NCBI GenBank assembly: GCA_026702615.1
Contig: JAPPBY010000019.1
Location: 17,983-81,982 of the forward strand
Reading direction: 5' to 3'
Source of the DNA: Chloroflexota bacterium
GTDB taxonomy: Bacteria > Chloroflexota > Dehalococcoidia > Tepidiformales > Tepidiformaceae
DNA: 64,000 bases
The notes under the pieces were generated by a model, which worked only from the letters and a program-made list of their open reading frames with translations, made no database searches and was not told the DNA's origin. The translations under genes were made by a program, and so were the position numbers. Below are positions 45,395 through 53,566 of the stretch, in pieces. The first letter of the stretch is position 1; the number at the start of each line of letters is the position of its first letter.

Positions 45395-45450
45395 TGGTCG
45401 GTGGTCGGTGGTCGGTGGTGGGTGAGGCGTAACCCCAACCACTAACCACT
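45394..45450. repeat. 7-bp tandem repeat and inverted repeat between convergent genes
   Basis: Three exact GTGGTCG units (45394-45414) and a partial fourth follow the SnoaL stop. AGTGGT (45393-45398) can pair with ACCACT (45438-45443 or 45445-45450) near the end of the convergent enoyl-CoA hydratase gene, so it may serve as a two-way terminator. Confidence 0.5.
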
Positions 45451-46300
45451 ATGGGCGGAAGCCTTCGCGGTTGAAGGGCTCGTCGCGCCAGGCGAGGGCG
45501 GCACGCAGGCCTTCGGCGTTGGAGATGCGGCCGAACTCGCCGGCGCCGGGACGCATGCGCCCGCTGAGGGCGTGCCACTGGGGGCCGGTGTTGAGGGCGG
45601 TGCGGATGCCCTGGATCTCGTAGGTCTGGTTGATGGCGAGCTTGTTCGCGGCGAGCAGGTCGGGGGCGATGCTGGAGAGGGCGCGGACTTCCTTCATGAC
45701 CTCCTCCTCGAGGGAGTCGGCGGGGAAGCTCTTCGCGATCCAGCCCCACTCGGCGGCTTCCTTGCCGGTCAGGCTGTTGCCGCTGAGCTGGAGGTACTTG
45801 GCGCGGCCCATCTGCAGCTTCCAGGGGAAGTAGATGACGTCGGGCGTGGTCATGCCGCGCATGGGCGGGTAGCCGATCTTGCAGTCGTCGGAGGCGAAGG
45901 CAATGTCGCACATCGACATGAGCTCGGAGCCGCCGGCGAGGCAGTAGCCGTGAACCATGGCGACGACGGGCTTGAGCAGGTCCCAGATGGTCATCCAGTC
46001 GCGGACGCAGCTGCGGGCGAAGGGGTCGGTCCAGGTGTCGAAGTGCTTCTCCGAAACGAGGATGCCGGCGCGGGCGTCGGCGGGCTGGTTGGGCGTGATG
46101 TCGTAGCCCGCGGAGAAGGCGCGTCCGGCGCCACGCACGAGGATGACGGTCACGTCGTCATCGCGTTCGGCGACCTTGAGGGCGTCGACGAACTCGCCGC
46201 GCAGGTCGCGGTTGAGGGCGTTCAGCTTCTCCGGGCGGTTGAGGGTGATCGTGGCGATCTTGTCTTCGGTGGAGTAGAGGATGTTCTCGTACTCGGGCAT
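45449..46300 (-). CDS. Enoyl-CoA hydratase/isomerase (crotonase) family protein
   Basis: A 283-residue crotonase-fold enzyme. It opens with ITLNRPEKLNALN; the acyl-CoA oxyanion-hole segments are FSAGYDI and HGYCLAGGSEL. The usual catalytic Glu positions after the second segment are hard to assign (MRGMTTPDV region), so the reaction (hydratase, isomerase or other) is open. The frame is open far upstream inside the CoA-transferase gene, but CAGGAGG before ATG 46300 sets the start. It lies 35 bp after the tandem CoA-transferase on the same strand, so both likely act on one CoA ester. Confidence 0.88.
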   Translation of the reverse strand: MPEYENILYSTEDKIATITLNRPEKLNALNRDLRGEFVDALKVAERDDDVTVILVRGAGRAFSAGYDITPNQPADARAGILVSEKHFDTWTDPFARSCVRDWMTIWDLLKPVVAMVHGYCLAGGSELMSMCDIAFASDDCKIGYPPMRGMTTPDVIYFPWKLQMGRAKYLQLSGNSLTGKEAAEWGWIAKSFPADSLEEEVMKEVRALSSIAPDLLAANKLAINQTYEIQGIRTALNTGPQWHALSGRMRPGAGEFGRISNAEGLRAALAWRDEPFNREGFRP

Positions 46301-46335
46301 GTGGGGCCTCCTGCAGGTTGCGGGATTGTAGGGGG

Positions 46336-48687
46336 TCAGGGCGTGGTGAGGGGCGCGACGACGAAGGGCGGGGCGGGGACGGCCGGTTCGTCGGCGGTGG
46401 CGCCCACTTCGTAGAGGTGCGCGATGGCCTCGGCATCGAGACCGAGCAGCTCGCCGAAGACGTAGTCGTTGGCCTCGGCGAAGCGGGGGGCGGGGCTGTG
46501 CACGGTCGGCGCCGTCTTCGAGAAGCGCCACATGAATCCGGGGTAGGGGTAGACGCCCGTGTCGGGGTGCTCGATGTCGATGAAGGAGCCGCGGGCGTGG
46601 AAGTGGGGGTCGGCGTGAAGCTGCCAGTTGTGGAGGATGGAGGCGGCGGGAACGCCGACCTCCTGCAGCTCGCGGACGGCCTCGAAGCGCGTGCGGGGCT
46701 TCGTCCAGGCGGCGAGGCGCTCGTCGATCTCCTCGCGGCGGGCGACGCGGGCGGGGCCGGCGAGCGAGGCGAGGTCGTCGAGGCCGACGACCCCGCAGAG
46801 GGCGCGCCACTGCTCGTCGGTGCGGACGGCAACGGCAATCCAGTCGTCGCGGCCATCGACGGGGTAGGCGCCAGTGGGGGCGTCGGCGGGCTCGATGTTG
46901 CCCTGGCGGGGCATCGACCCGCCGTGCTCGTGGACATGGGCGAAGGCGGCGACCATGAAGGTCATGGCGGACTCGGTCAGGGCCATGTCGACGTGCGAGC
47001 CGCGACCGGTGCGTTCGAGCCGCTCGAGCCCTGCGACAGCCGCGATGGCGGCATGGGCGCCGGCGATCGGGTCGGCGATGAAGGAGCCGGTGCGGTAGGG
47101 GCGCTCGTCGCCGGGGTAGCCGGTGGTGGAGGCGAGGCCGCTGGCGGCCTCGATGTTCGAGCCGTAGGCGATCCAGTCGCGGCGCACGCCGGTGGCACCG
47201 AAGCCGCTGATGGAGACCATGACGAGCCGCGGGTTCACCTCGGCCAGCTTCTCGTAGGCGAGGCCGAGGTTGGGCATGACGCGGGCGCTGTTGTTCTCGA
47301 TGACGACGTCGGCCTTTGCGGCGAGGTCGAGGAAGACCTGGCGGCCCTCGTCTGTCGCCATGTTGAGGGAGATGTCGCGCTTGTTGCGGTTCATCTCGTT
47401 GAAGTAGCCGGAGCGGTTGTAGTGGTACTTGCCGGGGTCGAGGCCGGGGTAGTGGCTGCCGCGGGTGGCGGGGCGCGTGGCCAGCTCGACCTTGATGACC
47501 TCCGCGCCGAGGTCGGCGAGGTGGCGGCAGGCGATCGGTCCGGCCCAGTTGTTCGTGACCTCGATGACGCGGAGGCCCTCGAAGGGCGAGGCCGAGGGAG
47601 TCCGCTCTCCGGATGACGGCGGCGGAGCGTCGCCGGCGAGGGCGCGCGCGAGGGTGCCGGGGGCGCCGGCTTCCCGCCAGGGGTCGGTCCAGCGGTAGGG
47701 GCGGCCGGGCATGGGCTTGCCGCGGCAGTCGCGGAAATACTCGCGGTCGGCGAGGTGGTCGTCGGCGAGGAGCCACTCGGCGTCGGCCATGGGGGTCATG
47801 GGGACGCGCAGCGACTGCGCCTTCTCGATGATCTCCATCATGGGGCGCTGGGCGCACCATTCGCGGGCGATGGCCTCGATCTCCTCAATGTGGTCACGCC
47901 GGCCGAGGATGGTCTGGAAGTCCTCGTGGGCGGCGAGGTCGGGGCGGTCGAGGAGAACGAGGACGTTCTGGTGGACGATGACGTTGAAGAAGTGCACCCA
48001 GCCGTCCTTCGCGCGGTAGAGGTCGGAACCGGTGCGCATGAAGACGCGGCCCTCGTGGGTCCAGGCGACGGTCGTGCTCCAGTGGGCGCCGAGCATGGCT
48101 TCGGCGGCGCTCACCTCGATCTCCTGGCCCTCGCCAGTGCGGCGGGCGTGACGCAGGGCCGCAAGCGAGGCGAAGGCGACCTGGAGGCCAGCGTGGAACT
48201 GGGCCTGGTGGCCGGGCACGCGCAGGGGCTCGCGCTCGGGGTGGCCGGCGATCGACCAGTAGCCGCCGAGGGCGTAGTCGGTCAGCTCGTCGCCCGCCCA
48301 GCGGGCGTAGGGGCCGCTGCGGCCGTAGTGGTCGGCGTTCGCGACGACGATGGCGGGGTTGGCGGGACGGAGGAGCTCGAAGAGCGCGTCCTGCTCGAGC
48401 TCGGGGAGGGAGAAGTCGGTGAGGACGAGGTCGAAGTGGGGGGCGAGGGCGGGAAGGGAGGCGAGGAGGGCGTCGCGGTCGAGGCGGTCGTCGTGGAGCT
48501 CGACGCCATCCTCGAAGTAGGCGTAGACGAGATCGCTGGGGGGCCAGTCGCCGGGACGGGGGTCGCTCCAGCGCCACCAGGAGCATTGCGCGCCGAGGTC
48601 GGCAAGGAGGCGGGTGGCGTAGGCGCCCGCAACGCCGCGCGCGAGGTTGAGCACGCGGAAGTCGAGGGGGGCGGTCCCGGCGGGCAT
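46336..48687 (-). CDS. Tandem-fused CaiB/BaiF (class III) CoA-transferase
   Basis: A 783-residue protein made of two CaiB/BaiF modules (about 1-365 and 370-783). In the second half the catalytic aspartate is in the FIADPIAGAH motif (D-x3-G). In the first half the same place reads QFHAG, so the Asp is replaced by Gln and that half is probably non-catalytic. Class III enzymes normally form interlinked dimers, so the fusion may mimic a heterodimer. It would move CoA between acids; the substrate is unknown. ATG 48687 is used because the minus-strand -10 TAGAGT (48695-48700) stands 7 nt before it; a GTG at 48696 overlaps that hexamer. Confidence 0.9.
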   Translation of the reverse strand: MPAGTAPLDFRVLNLARGVAGAYATRLLADLGAQCSWWRWSDPRPGDWPPSDLVYAYFEDGVELHDDRLDRDALLASLPALAPHFDLVLTDFSLPELEQDALFELLRPANPAIVVANADHYGRSGPYARWAGDELTDYALGGYWSIAGHPEREPLRVPGHQAQFHAGLQVAFASLAALRHARRTGEGQEIEVSAAEAMLGAHWSTTVAWTHEGRVFMRTGSDLYRAKDGWVHFFNVIVHQNVLVLLDRPDLAAHEDFQTILGRRDHIEEIEAIAREWCAQRPMMEIIEKAQSLRVPMTPMADAEWLLADDHLADREYFRDCRGKPMPGRPYRWTDPWREAGAPGTLARALAGDAPPPSSGERTPSASPFEGLRVIEVTNNWAGPIACRHLADLGAEVIKVELATRPATRGSHYPGLDPGKYHYNRSGYFNEMNRNKRDISLNMATDEGRQVFLDLAAKADVVIENNSARVMPNLGLAYEKLAEVNPRLVMVSISGFGATGVRRDWIAYGSNIEAASGLASTTGYPGDERPYRTGSFIADPIAGAHAAIAAVAGLERLERTGRGSHVDMALTESAMTFMVAAFAHVHEHGGSMPRQGNIEPADAPTGAYPVDGRDDWIAVAVRTDEQWRALCGVVGLDDLASLAGPARVARREEIDERLAAWTKPRTRFEAVRELQEVGVPAASILHNWQLHADPHFHARGSFIDIEHPDTGVYPYPGFMWRFSKTAPTVHSPAPRFAEANDYVFGELLGLDAEAIAHLYEVGATADEPAVPAPPFVVAPLTTP

Positions 48688-48694
48688 GCGGGGC

Positions 48695-48700
48695 ACTCTA
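48695..48700 (-). promoter_or_regulatory. -10 element, leaderless layout, tandem CoA-transferase
   Basis: Minus-strand TAGAGT, then 7 nt, then ATG 48687. Confidence 0.5.
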
Positions 48701-48731
48701 CAACGCCGGGCGGTGGCGAGGCGGGGCGGGG

Positions 48732-49664
48732 CTACTCGGGGACGACGGGCGGCTTGGGGCTGCGGTCCCAGTGCAGGCGGAAGACATCGGGGCGGCTGTA
48801 GTGGCCGACGCCATCGATCCAGCGCTGGGCCTCAACGAGGTCGGCGGGGTCGATCTCGGCATAGACGATGGTTTCGTCATCGTAGGAGGGTCCGGCCAGG
48901 TACTTCCCGCCGGGGGCGATGATGGCGCTGCCACCGTTCATCTCCCACATGCGCGGGTGCTCAGCGAAGGGCGTCCCGGGCGGGATGCGGTCGGCGGACA
49001 TGACCTCGCGGGCAACGACGACGGCGCAAGCGTTCTCGACGGCGAGCAGGCGGGTGGCGGCGTCGATGTTGGCGTGGAGGGAGGGGTAGCCGGGCCAGAC
49101 GGATGCCTGGACCTGCACGTCGAGCCCGGCGAGGGCGTAGCGGGCGGGAGCCATGAAGTGCTCGTAGCAGATGAGGCCGCTGAGGCGGCCGGCTGGCGTG
49201 TCGTAGGCATCGAGGTCGGAGCCGTCGCCCATGCCCCAGACGGTGCGCTCGGAGAGGGTCGGCACGAGCTTGCGGTGGCTCCCGAGGAGGGCGCCGTCGG
49301 GGCCGAAGTAGCAGAGGGTGTTGTAGAGGGTGCCGCCCGCGCGCTCGGTCACACCGATCACGACGGTCGCGTTGGCGCGCTGCGCGGCCTGCCCGATTGC
49401 CTCGGTCTCGGGGCCAGGGATCTCGACACTGTTCTCCGTGAGGCTCAGGAAAAGCTCGCGGACGGCGCGGTTGGGGCGCTGCTCGGTGCACCAGTAGGGG
49501 TAGCCGGGCAGCCACGCCTCGGGCAGGACGATGAGGCCGGCGCCCTCATGCGCGGCCTCGTCGATGGCGTCGACAGCGCGCGCGACCCCAGCCTGCAGGT
49601 CGCCGTACGCAGGCGCCCACTGCACGGCGGCGGCAACGTAGGGGTCAGGGAAGGCGGGGGACAT
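48732..49664 (-). CDS. Nitrilase (branch 1-like carbon-nitrogen hydrolase)
   Basis: A 310-residue nitrilase-superfamily enzyme with the Glu49-Lys132-Cys166 triad (LPEAWLPGYP, HRKLVPT, ICYEH). The motif LPEAWLPGYPYW and the C-terminal ADRIPPG and WEMNGGSAIIAPGG are those of true nitrilases, which turn nitriles into acids plus ammonia, rather than amidases. The substrate is unknown. The frame is open upstream to 50387 inside cinA, but the ATG at 49664 follows a minus-strand -10 at leaderless distance. It is divergent from cinA with 75 bp between start codons. Confidence 0.92.
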   Translation of the reverse strand: MSPAFPDPYVAAAVQWAPAYGDLQAGVARAVDAIDEAAHEGAGLIVLPEAWLPGYPYWCTEQRPNRAVRELFLSLTENSVEIPGPETEAIGQAAQRANATVVIGVTERAGGTLYNTLCYFGPDGALLGSHRKLVPTLSERTVWGMGDGSDLDAYDTPAGRLSGLICYEHFMAPARYALAGLDVQVQASVWPGYPSLHANIDAATRLLAVENACAVVVAREVMSADRIPPGTPFAEHPRMWEMNGGSAIIAPGGKYLAGPSYDDETIVYAEIDPADLVEAQRWIDGVGHYSRPDVFRLHWDRSPKPPVVPE

Positions 49665-49670
49665 GGGGTC

Positions 49671-49676
49671 ACTGTA
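49671..49676 (-). promoter_or_regulatory. -10 element, leaderless layout, nitrilase
   Basis: Minus-strand TACAGT, then 6 nt, then ATG 49664. Confidence 0.5.
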
Positions 49677-49726
49677 CAGGGGAGGGTGGCAAGCAGCCGC
49701 CAGCGCTCCCATTCGGGATGGGCTGA

Positions 49727-49732
49727 TAGACT
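49727..49732 (+). promoter_or_regulatory. -10 element, leaderless layout, cinA
   Basis: TAGACT, then 7 nt, then GTG 49740. Confidence 0.5.
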
Positions 49733-49739
49733 CGCGCGC

Positions 49740-50933
49740 GTGAAGGCGGAGATTGTCGCGATCGGCACCGAGATCCTGCTTGGCGAGATCGTCGACACGA
49801 ACAGCGCCTGGATCGCCCAGCAGCTCCCTGCCCTCGGCATCGACCTGAACCACACGAGCGTCGTGGGGGACAACCTCGATCGCGTGACGGGGACGCTGCG
49901 GCGCGCCTGGGAACGCGCGGACCTGGTGATCACGACGGGCGGGCTCGGTCCGACCGAGGACGACCTCACACGCGAGTCGATTGCCAACCTGCTGGGCGAG
50001 GAACCGCACGTGGTGCCTGAGCTGGAGGAGCGGTTGCGGTCGTTCTTCTCGCGGCGGGGCATCGAGATGCCGGAGACGAACATCAAGCAGGCGTGGCTCA
50101 TCCCGAGCGCGCGCGTCATCGACAACCCGCGCGGGACAGCGCCGGGCTGGTGGACGGAGCGGGACGGCCGGGTGATCGTCTCGATGCCGGGCGTTCCCCC
50201 CGAGATGGAGCGGATGTGGACCCACGAGGTCTCGCCGCAGCTTGAGGGGCGCTCGGGGTCGGTACTGGTAACACGCACGCTGAAGACGGCCGGCCTCGGT
50301 GAGGGGACGGTCGACGAGATGGCGCGACCGGTGTTCGACATGCCCGGGATCGGCGTGGGGACCTACGCGCGCGCAGACGGCGTGCACCTGCGCATCGGCG
50401 CGAAGGCGGCGACGCGGGAGGAGGCGCAGCAGCTCATCGAGCCGGTCGAGCGGGAGCTGGACGCCATCTTCGGAAACGCCATCTGGGGTCGCGACGAGGA
50501 CACGCTCGAGGGGTTCATCGCACGGACGCTGCGAGAGCGCGGCCAGACCGTCGGCGCGTTGGAGACGGCGACCGGCGGTCTGCTTGCGAGCACGCTCAGC
50601 GACGCGCCCGAGGCGGGCGGCTCGTTCGCCGGAGGGCTCGTCTCGCCGCGCTCGGCGGAGGAGTTCGCGGACGTCTCGGCGGAGACGGCGCAGGCGATGG
50701 CCGGCGCCGCCCGCGAGCGACTGGGAAGCGACTACGGGGTCGGCATCACGGCCTCGCTCGAAGGCGACGCAACCGTCGAGCAGCCGGGCACGTTCTTTGT
50801 GGCGGTCGCGAGCCCGTCCGGGGGCCGGCGCTCGATGAAGATGGTCATGGCACAGGGGCGCGCGGCGACCAAGCGGCGCGCCATCACCACAGCATTGATG
50901 CTGCTGCGAACCAGCATCCTGGAAGGGGAGTAA
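49740..50933 (+). CDS. cinA: CinA-family protein with degenerate C-terminal amidase domain
   Basis: A 397-residue protein. The N-terminal MoCF-like domain (about 1-170; AIGTEILLGEIVDTNS, TTGGLGPTEDDLTRE) is intact; in CinA it hydrolyses ADP-ribose. The C-terminal NMN-deamidase-like domain (about 265-395) is poorly kept. The nucleophile motif ESCTGG reads ETATGG, the YSxxxK segment reads SPRSAEEF, and TGIAGP reads ITASLEGD, so amidase activity is doubtful. It starts with GTG, leaderless layout. The frame upstream to 48771 is a shadow. Confidence 0.9.
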   Translation: MKAEIVAIGTEILLGEIVDTNSAWIAQQLPALGIDLNHTSVVGDNLDRVTGTLRRAWERADLVITTGGLGPTEDDLTRESIANLLGEEPHVVPELEERLRSFFSRRGIEMPETNIKQAWLIPSARVIDNPRGTAPGWWTERDGRVIVSMPGVPPEMERMWTHEVSPQLEGRSGSVLVTRTLKTAGLGEGTVDEMARPVFDMPGIGVGTYARADGVHLRIGAKAATREEAQQLIEPVERELDAIFGNAIWGRDEDTLEGFIARTLRERGQTVGALETATGGLLASTLSDAPEAGGSFAGGLVSPRSAEEFADVSAETAQAMAGAARERLGSDYGVGITASLEGDATVEQPGTFFVAVASPSGGRRSMKMVMAQGRAATKRRAITTALMLLRTSILEGE

Positions 50934-50938
50934 CCAAG

Positions 50939-51316
50939 ATGAACAACGCCGAGATCGTGCGGAACTTCTGTGCGGAGTGGGACGCGCCCGCTCCCGACGG
51001 GGACACGCTCGCCTCGTACTTCACCGAGGACGCGTTCTACCACAACATCCCGATGGACCCGATCAGCGGGCGCGACAACATCCGCAACGCGCTCGGGGGC
51101 ATGGCCGGGACGATGGTGAGCAAGGGCTGGGACGTACTCAACATCGTGGCCGACGGCAACGTCGTGATGACGGAGCGCGTCGACAAGTTCGACGCAGGCG
51201 GGAACGAGGTGGCGCTGCCCGTGATGGGCGTATTCGAGCTGCGCGACGGGAAAATCGCGTCCTGGCGCGACTACTTCGACCTGGGGACGTTCCAGAAGCA
51301 GATGTCGGGCGGCTAG
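50939..51316 (+). CDS. Limonene-1,2-epoxide hydrolase-like protein
   Basis: A 125-residue NTF2-fold protein matching the LEH family. The catalytic set of limonene epoxide hydrolase (Asp-Arg-Asp plus Tyr and Asn holding the water) appears complete: Y34 and N36 in FYHNIP, R80 and D82 in TERVD, D111 in SWRDYFD. It probably opens a hydrophobic epoxide; the natural substrate is unknown. It begins 5 bp after cinA and is co-transcribed with it. Confidence 0.85.
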   Translation: MNNAEIVRNFCAEWDAPAPDGDTLASYFTEDAFYHNIPMDPISGRDNIRNALGGMAGTMVSKGWDVLNIVADGNVVMTERVDKFDAGGNEVALPVMGVFELRDGKIASWRDYFDLGTFQKQMSGG

Positions 51317-51870
51317 GACCCGGGCACTCCCGAATCCCCGGCGACGGCCTCCAGGATTGGGAGGGCGTCGGTGATGCGTTCGATGCGGTGGATATTTTCG
51401 CGTTCGACGCCGTGATTGCGCGGCCAGTCGACGAGAAACACGTGGGGGATGCGCTCGGCGAGGAGGAGGGCGGTGTTGCCATCGTCCTCGAAGTGGGCGA
51501 GCGGCTGGAGCGGGGGGATGACGCGCGCCTTGAAGGCGGATGAGCGCTCGCGCCAGGAGGAGCGCAGGCGAACCGGTGGGGAGACGCCGAAGGTGTGCGC
51601 GAGCCAGTCCTCGGTGAGGGCGCGGGAGCCTTCGCCACGGGCGGAGACGACGGCGCATTCGAAGCGCTCGGCGATCGCGTGGAACCCCTCGACGGCCCCG
51701 GGCATCGGCTTGCGGCGGAGATAGAGCCAGCGCTCCAGGGGCCAGGTGGGGCGGGGAAGGCGGGAGGGGGAGGTGGCGTCGGCGCTCACGCGGCCGGGAT
51801 TGATGCCCCAGGGGTTGCGGCAGAGGACGCCGTCCATATCGAAGGTGACGAGGGGTCGGGAGCGAGCCAC
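51313..51870 (-). CDS. HAD-superfamily hydrolase
   Basis: A 185-residue HAD-like phosphatase. The nucleophile motif VTFDMDGVLC is near the N-terminus (Asp and Asp+2 in DMDG), VVSARGEGS is the motif II Ser region, and HFEDDGNTA supplies the motif IV acidic pair. The frame opens at 51939, but GTG 51870 follows the minus-strand -10 TAGCAT (51878-51883) by 7 nt. The 3' end overlaps the convergent epoxide-hydrolase-like gene by 4 bp. The substrate is unknown. Confidence 0.85.
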   Translation of the reverse strand: MARSRPLVTFDMDGVLCRNPWGINPGRVSADATSPSRLPRPTWPLERWLYLRRKPMPGAVEGFHAIAERFECAVVSARGEGSRALTEDWLAHTFGVSPPVRLRSSWRERSSAFKARVIPPLQPLAHFEDDGNTALLLAERIPHVFLVDWPRNHGVERENIHRIERITDALPILEAVAGDSGVPGS

Positions 51871-51877
51871 ACCGTGA

Positions 51878-51883
51878 ATGCTA
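51878..51883 (-). promoter_or_regulatory. -10 element, leaderless layout, HAD hydrolase
   Basis: Minus-strand TAGCAT, then 7 nt, then GTG 51870. Confidence 0.5.
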
Positions 51884-51977
51884 CGGCTGGATGGCGTCTG
51901 GCGCTTCACGGCGCCCGTACGGTAGCCTTCCGACATCACGCCCGGGCGTTACGGGCCCGGAGCGGGGGGTGGCAGGA

Positions 51978-52262
51978 GTGCTCTTTTCGGTACGGCTGGT
52001 TTCGAGGCAGCCCGCAGACCTCGATGCGGAGGCCTGGCAGGGTGTCGTCGCCCAACAGCTGGCAGCGACGAAAGCGCTCCGGGACGAGGGCAAGATCAAG
52101 GCCATCTACCGCGAGACGGGCGTGGGCGTGCTGGCCATCTTCGACGTTGCGGACGCCGCGGAGATGGATCAGATCCTCGCCGGACTGCCGATGGGCCGCT
52201 ACTTCAGCAGCGTCACGGCGAACGCCATCTGGGACATGGGTCCCGCACTTGAGAATGCGTAG
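51978..52262 (+). CDS. Muconolactone isomerase-like small protein
   Basis: A 94-residue ferredoxin-like alpha/beta-barrel protein. MLFSVRL at the start, EGKIKAIYRETGVGVLAIFDV and LAGLPMGRYF match the muconolactone delta-isomerase (MIase-like) family. Many members act outside the beta-ketoadipate pathway and have no assigned reaction; no cat or pca genes are here. The start is uncertain: GTG 51978 matches the family N-terminus and GTG 51969 is an alternative, both within a G-rich SD-like stretch. It lies 5 bp before the flavin reductase gene. Confidence 0.75.
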   Translation: MLFSVRLVSRQPADLDAEAWQGVVAQQLAATKALRDEGKIKAIYRETGVGVLAIFDVADAAEMDQILAGLPMGRYFSSVTANAIWDMGPALENA

Positions 52263-52267
52263 CGCCG

Positions 52268-52753
52268 ATGTCGCCAGTTGACGCGGATACCTTCAAAGAC
52301 GCCCTCGCTTCCTGGGCCTCAGGCGTCACGGTCCTGACGACGGAGCACGAGGGGCAGGTGTACGGCATCACCGCCTCGAGCTTCTCGACGCTCTCGATGG
52401 ACCCGCTGCTGGTGCTGGTCTGCATCCAGAACGGGAACCACCTGGAACGCATGGTGCCGGCCTCCGGGAAGTTCGCGGTGAGCGTGCTGGCGACTGGCCA
52501 GGACGACATCTCCAACCACTTCGCAATCTCGGGCCGTGACCCGGGACCGGAACTGGACGGCTTCGACACATTCACCGACCAGACCGGCTGCCCGATCGTG
52601 TCCGGCGCCATCGCGCACCTCGACTGCGAACTCGAGGCGGTGGTGCCCGGCGGCGACCACGTCATCGCCCTGGGACGCGTGGTGGGGGCCGCCTCCGACC
52701 CGGACAAGGAGCCGCTGATGTACTTCCGGCGCGGCTACCACGGGCTCGACTGA
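52268..52753 (+). CDS. Flavin reductase-like (FMN-binding split barrel) protein
   Basis: A 161-residue HpaC-type protein (FKDALASWASGVTVLTTEHEG; GITASSFSTLSMDPLLVLVCI; KFAVSVLA). These split-barrel proteins reduce FMN/FAD with NAD(P)H, often for a two-component monooxygenase, or act as flavin-binding oxidoreductases. No monooxygenase partner is adjacent. It starts 5 bp after the muconolactone isomerase-like gene and is likely co-transcribed with it. Confidence 0.88.
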   Translation: MSPVDADTFKDALASWASGVTVLTTEHEGQVYGITASSFSTLSMDPLLVLVCIQNGNHLERMVPASGKFAVSVLATGQDDISNHFAISGRDPGPELDGFDTFTDQTGCPIVSGAIAHLDCELEAVVPGGDHVIALGRVVGAASDPDKEPLMYFRRGYHGLD

Positions 52754-52832
52754 GACGGGGCGCTCGGGCGTTCGTGATACTTTGCACAGGCGCGGGCAGA
52801 CGCGTACGATCCGCTTCCGGGGAGGGTAGGTC

Positions 52833-53504
52833 GTGTCGGTAGCGCTGGCGCTGGTCGGAGTCTCGGTCCTCGGGACGTGGGGGATCGCGACGATCGCCCT
52901 CATCGTGAGCGGCATCATCCTGATCGTTGCTCCGGGCGACGCCGAGACCGTCTCCAGCGGCCTTGCCGTCGGCATCTTCCTGCTTATTTCCGGCCTGATC
53001 TCGGGTGGCCTGATGCAAATCGTGGCGATGCCACTGATGGGCCTCGATCCGCCGCTTCCGATCAAGGCAAGCAGCATCATCTCGCACGACCGCATGAAGG
53101 AGTGGGCGAACGCGGGTCCCCTCCGCAGCTTCCCCGACGGCATCGCCACGGAGGTGCGGCTTCGCAGCCTGCGCGTGGCGATCGTGCGGCAGGGCGAAGA
53201 GGTGAGCGCGATGGCGGCGCTGTGTCCCCATGCGCGGCTTCCGCTGGGCAGCTTCCCGGGCGCGCCGATCAAGGCAGAGCCGGTTCGCGACGGCTGCGTG
53301 ATGTGCCCCTTCCACGGGGCGCGCTTCGACGTCTCGAACGGGAGCGTCGTTCGCCAGCCATTCAGCAGCGAGTTCAACTCAAACCATCCGTTCCTCGGGG
53401 CCTTCCAGTCGAAGCTGTTCTTCTGGAACATGGGCGCGGAGGATATCCAGACCTACCCCGTCCGCGTCGAGAACGACGAGGTGCTGGTCGGGCTGCCCCG
53501 CTAG
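52833..53504 (+). CDS. Membrane-anchored Rieske [2Fe-2S] protein
   Basis: A 223-residue protein with two N-terminal membrane segments (about 3-33 and 44-65) followed by a Rieske domain with ligands C131/H133 (CPH) and C158/H161 (CPFH). The pairing CxH...CxxH with a short spacing resembles ferredoxin-type or oxygenase-type Rieske domains rather than the bc1 subunit. It could hand electrons to a membrane oxidase or oxygenase. It starts at GTG after GGGGAGGGTAGG. A TACGAT hexamer about 25 nt upstream may be its -10. Confidence 0.85.
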   Translation: MSVALALVGVSVLGTWGIATIALIVSGIILIVAPGDAETVSSGLAVGIFLLISGLISGGLMQIVAMPLMGLDPPLPIKASSIISHDRMKEWANAGPLRSFPDGIATEVRLRSLRVAIVRQGEEVSAMAALCPHARLPLGSFPGAPIKAEPVRDGCVMCPFHGARFDVSNGSVVRQPFSSEFNSNHPFLGAFQSKLFFWNMGAEDIQTYPVRVENDEVLVGLPR

Positions 53505-53566
53505 CCTGTCCTCTCCGACTCCGCTCCCCCGGGAGCAGCGTGCTATTCTCCCGCCGAGGAGCGACC

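Noticed and set aside
45394..45422. GTGGTCG tandem repeats as CRISPR or attachment site
   Set aside because: Units are only 7 bp, lack spacers and sit between convergent stop codons; a terminator or simple repeat is enough explanation.
48771..49739. Plus-strand extension of the cinA frame (323 codons upstream)
   Set aside because: It is antisense to the nitrilase gene, which has an intact catalytic triad, and CinA homologues begin at the GTG 49740 position.
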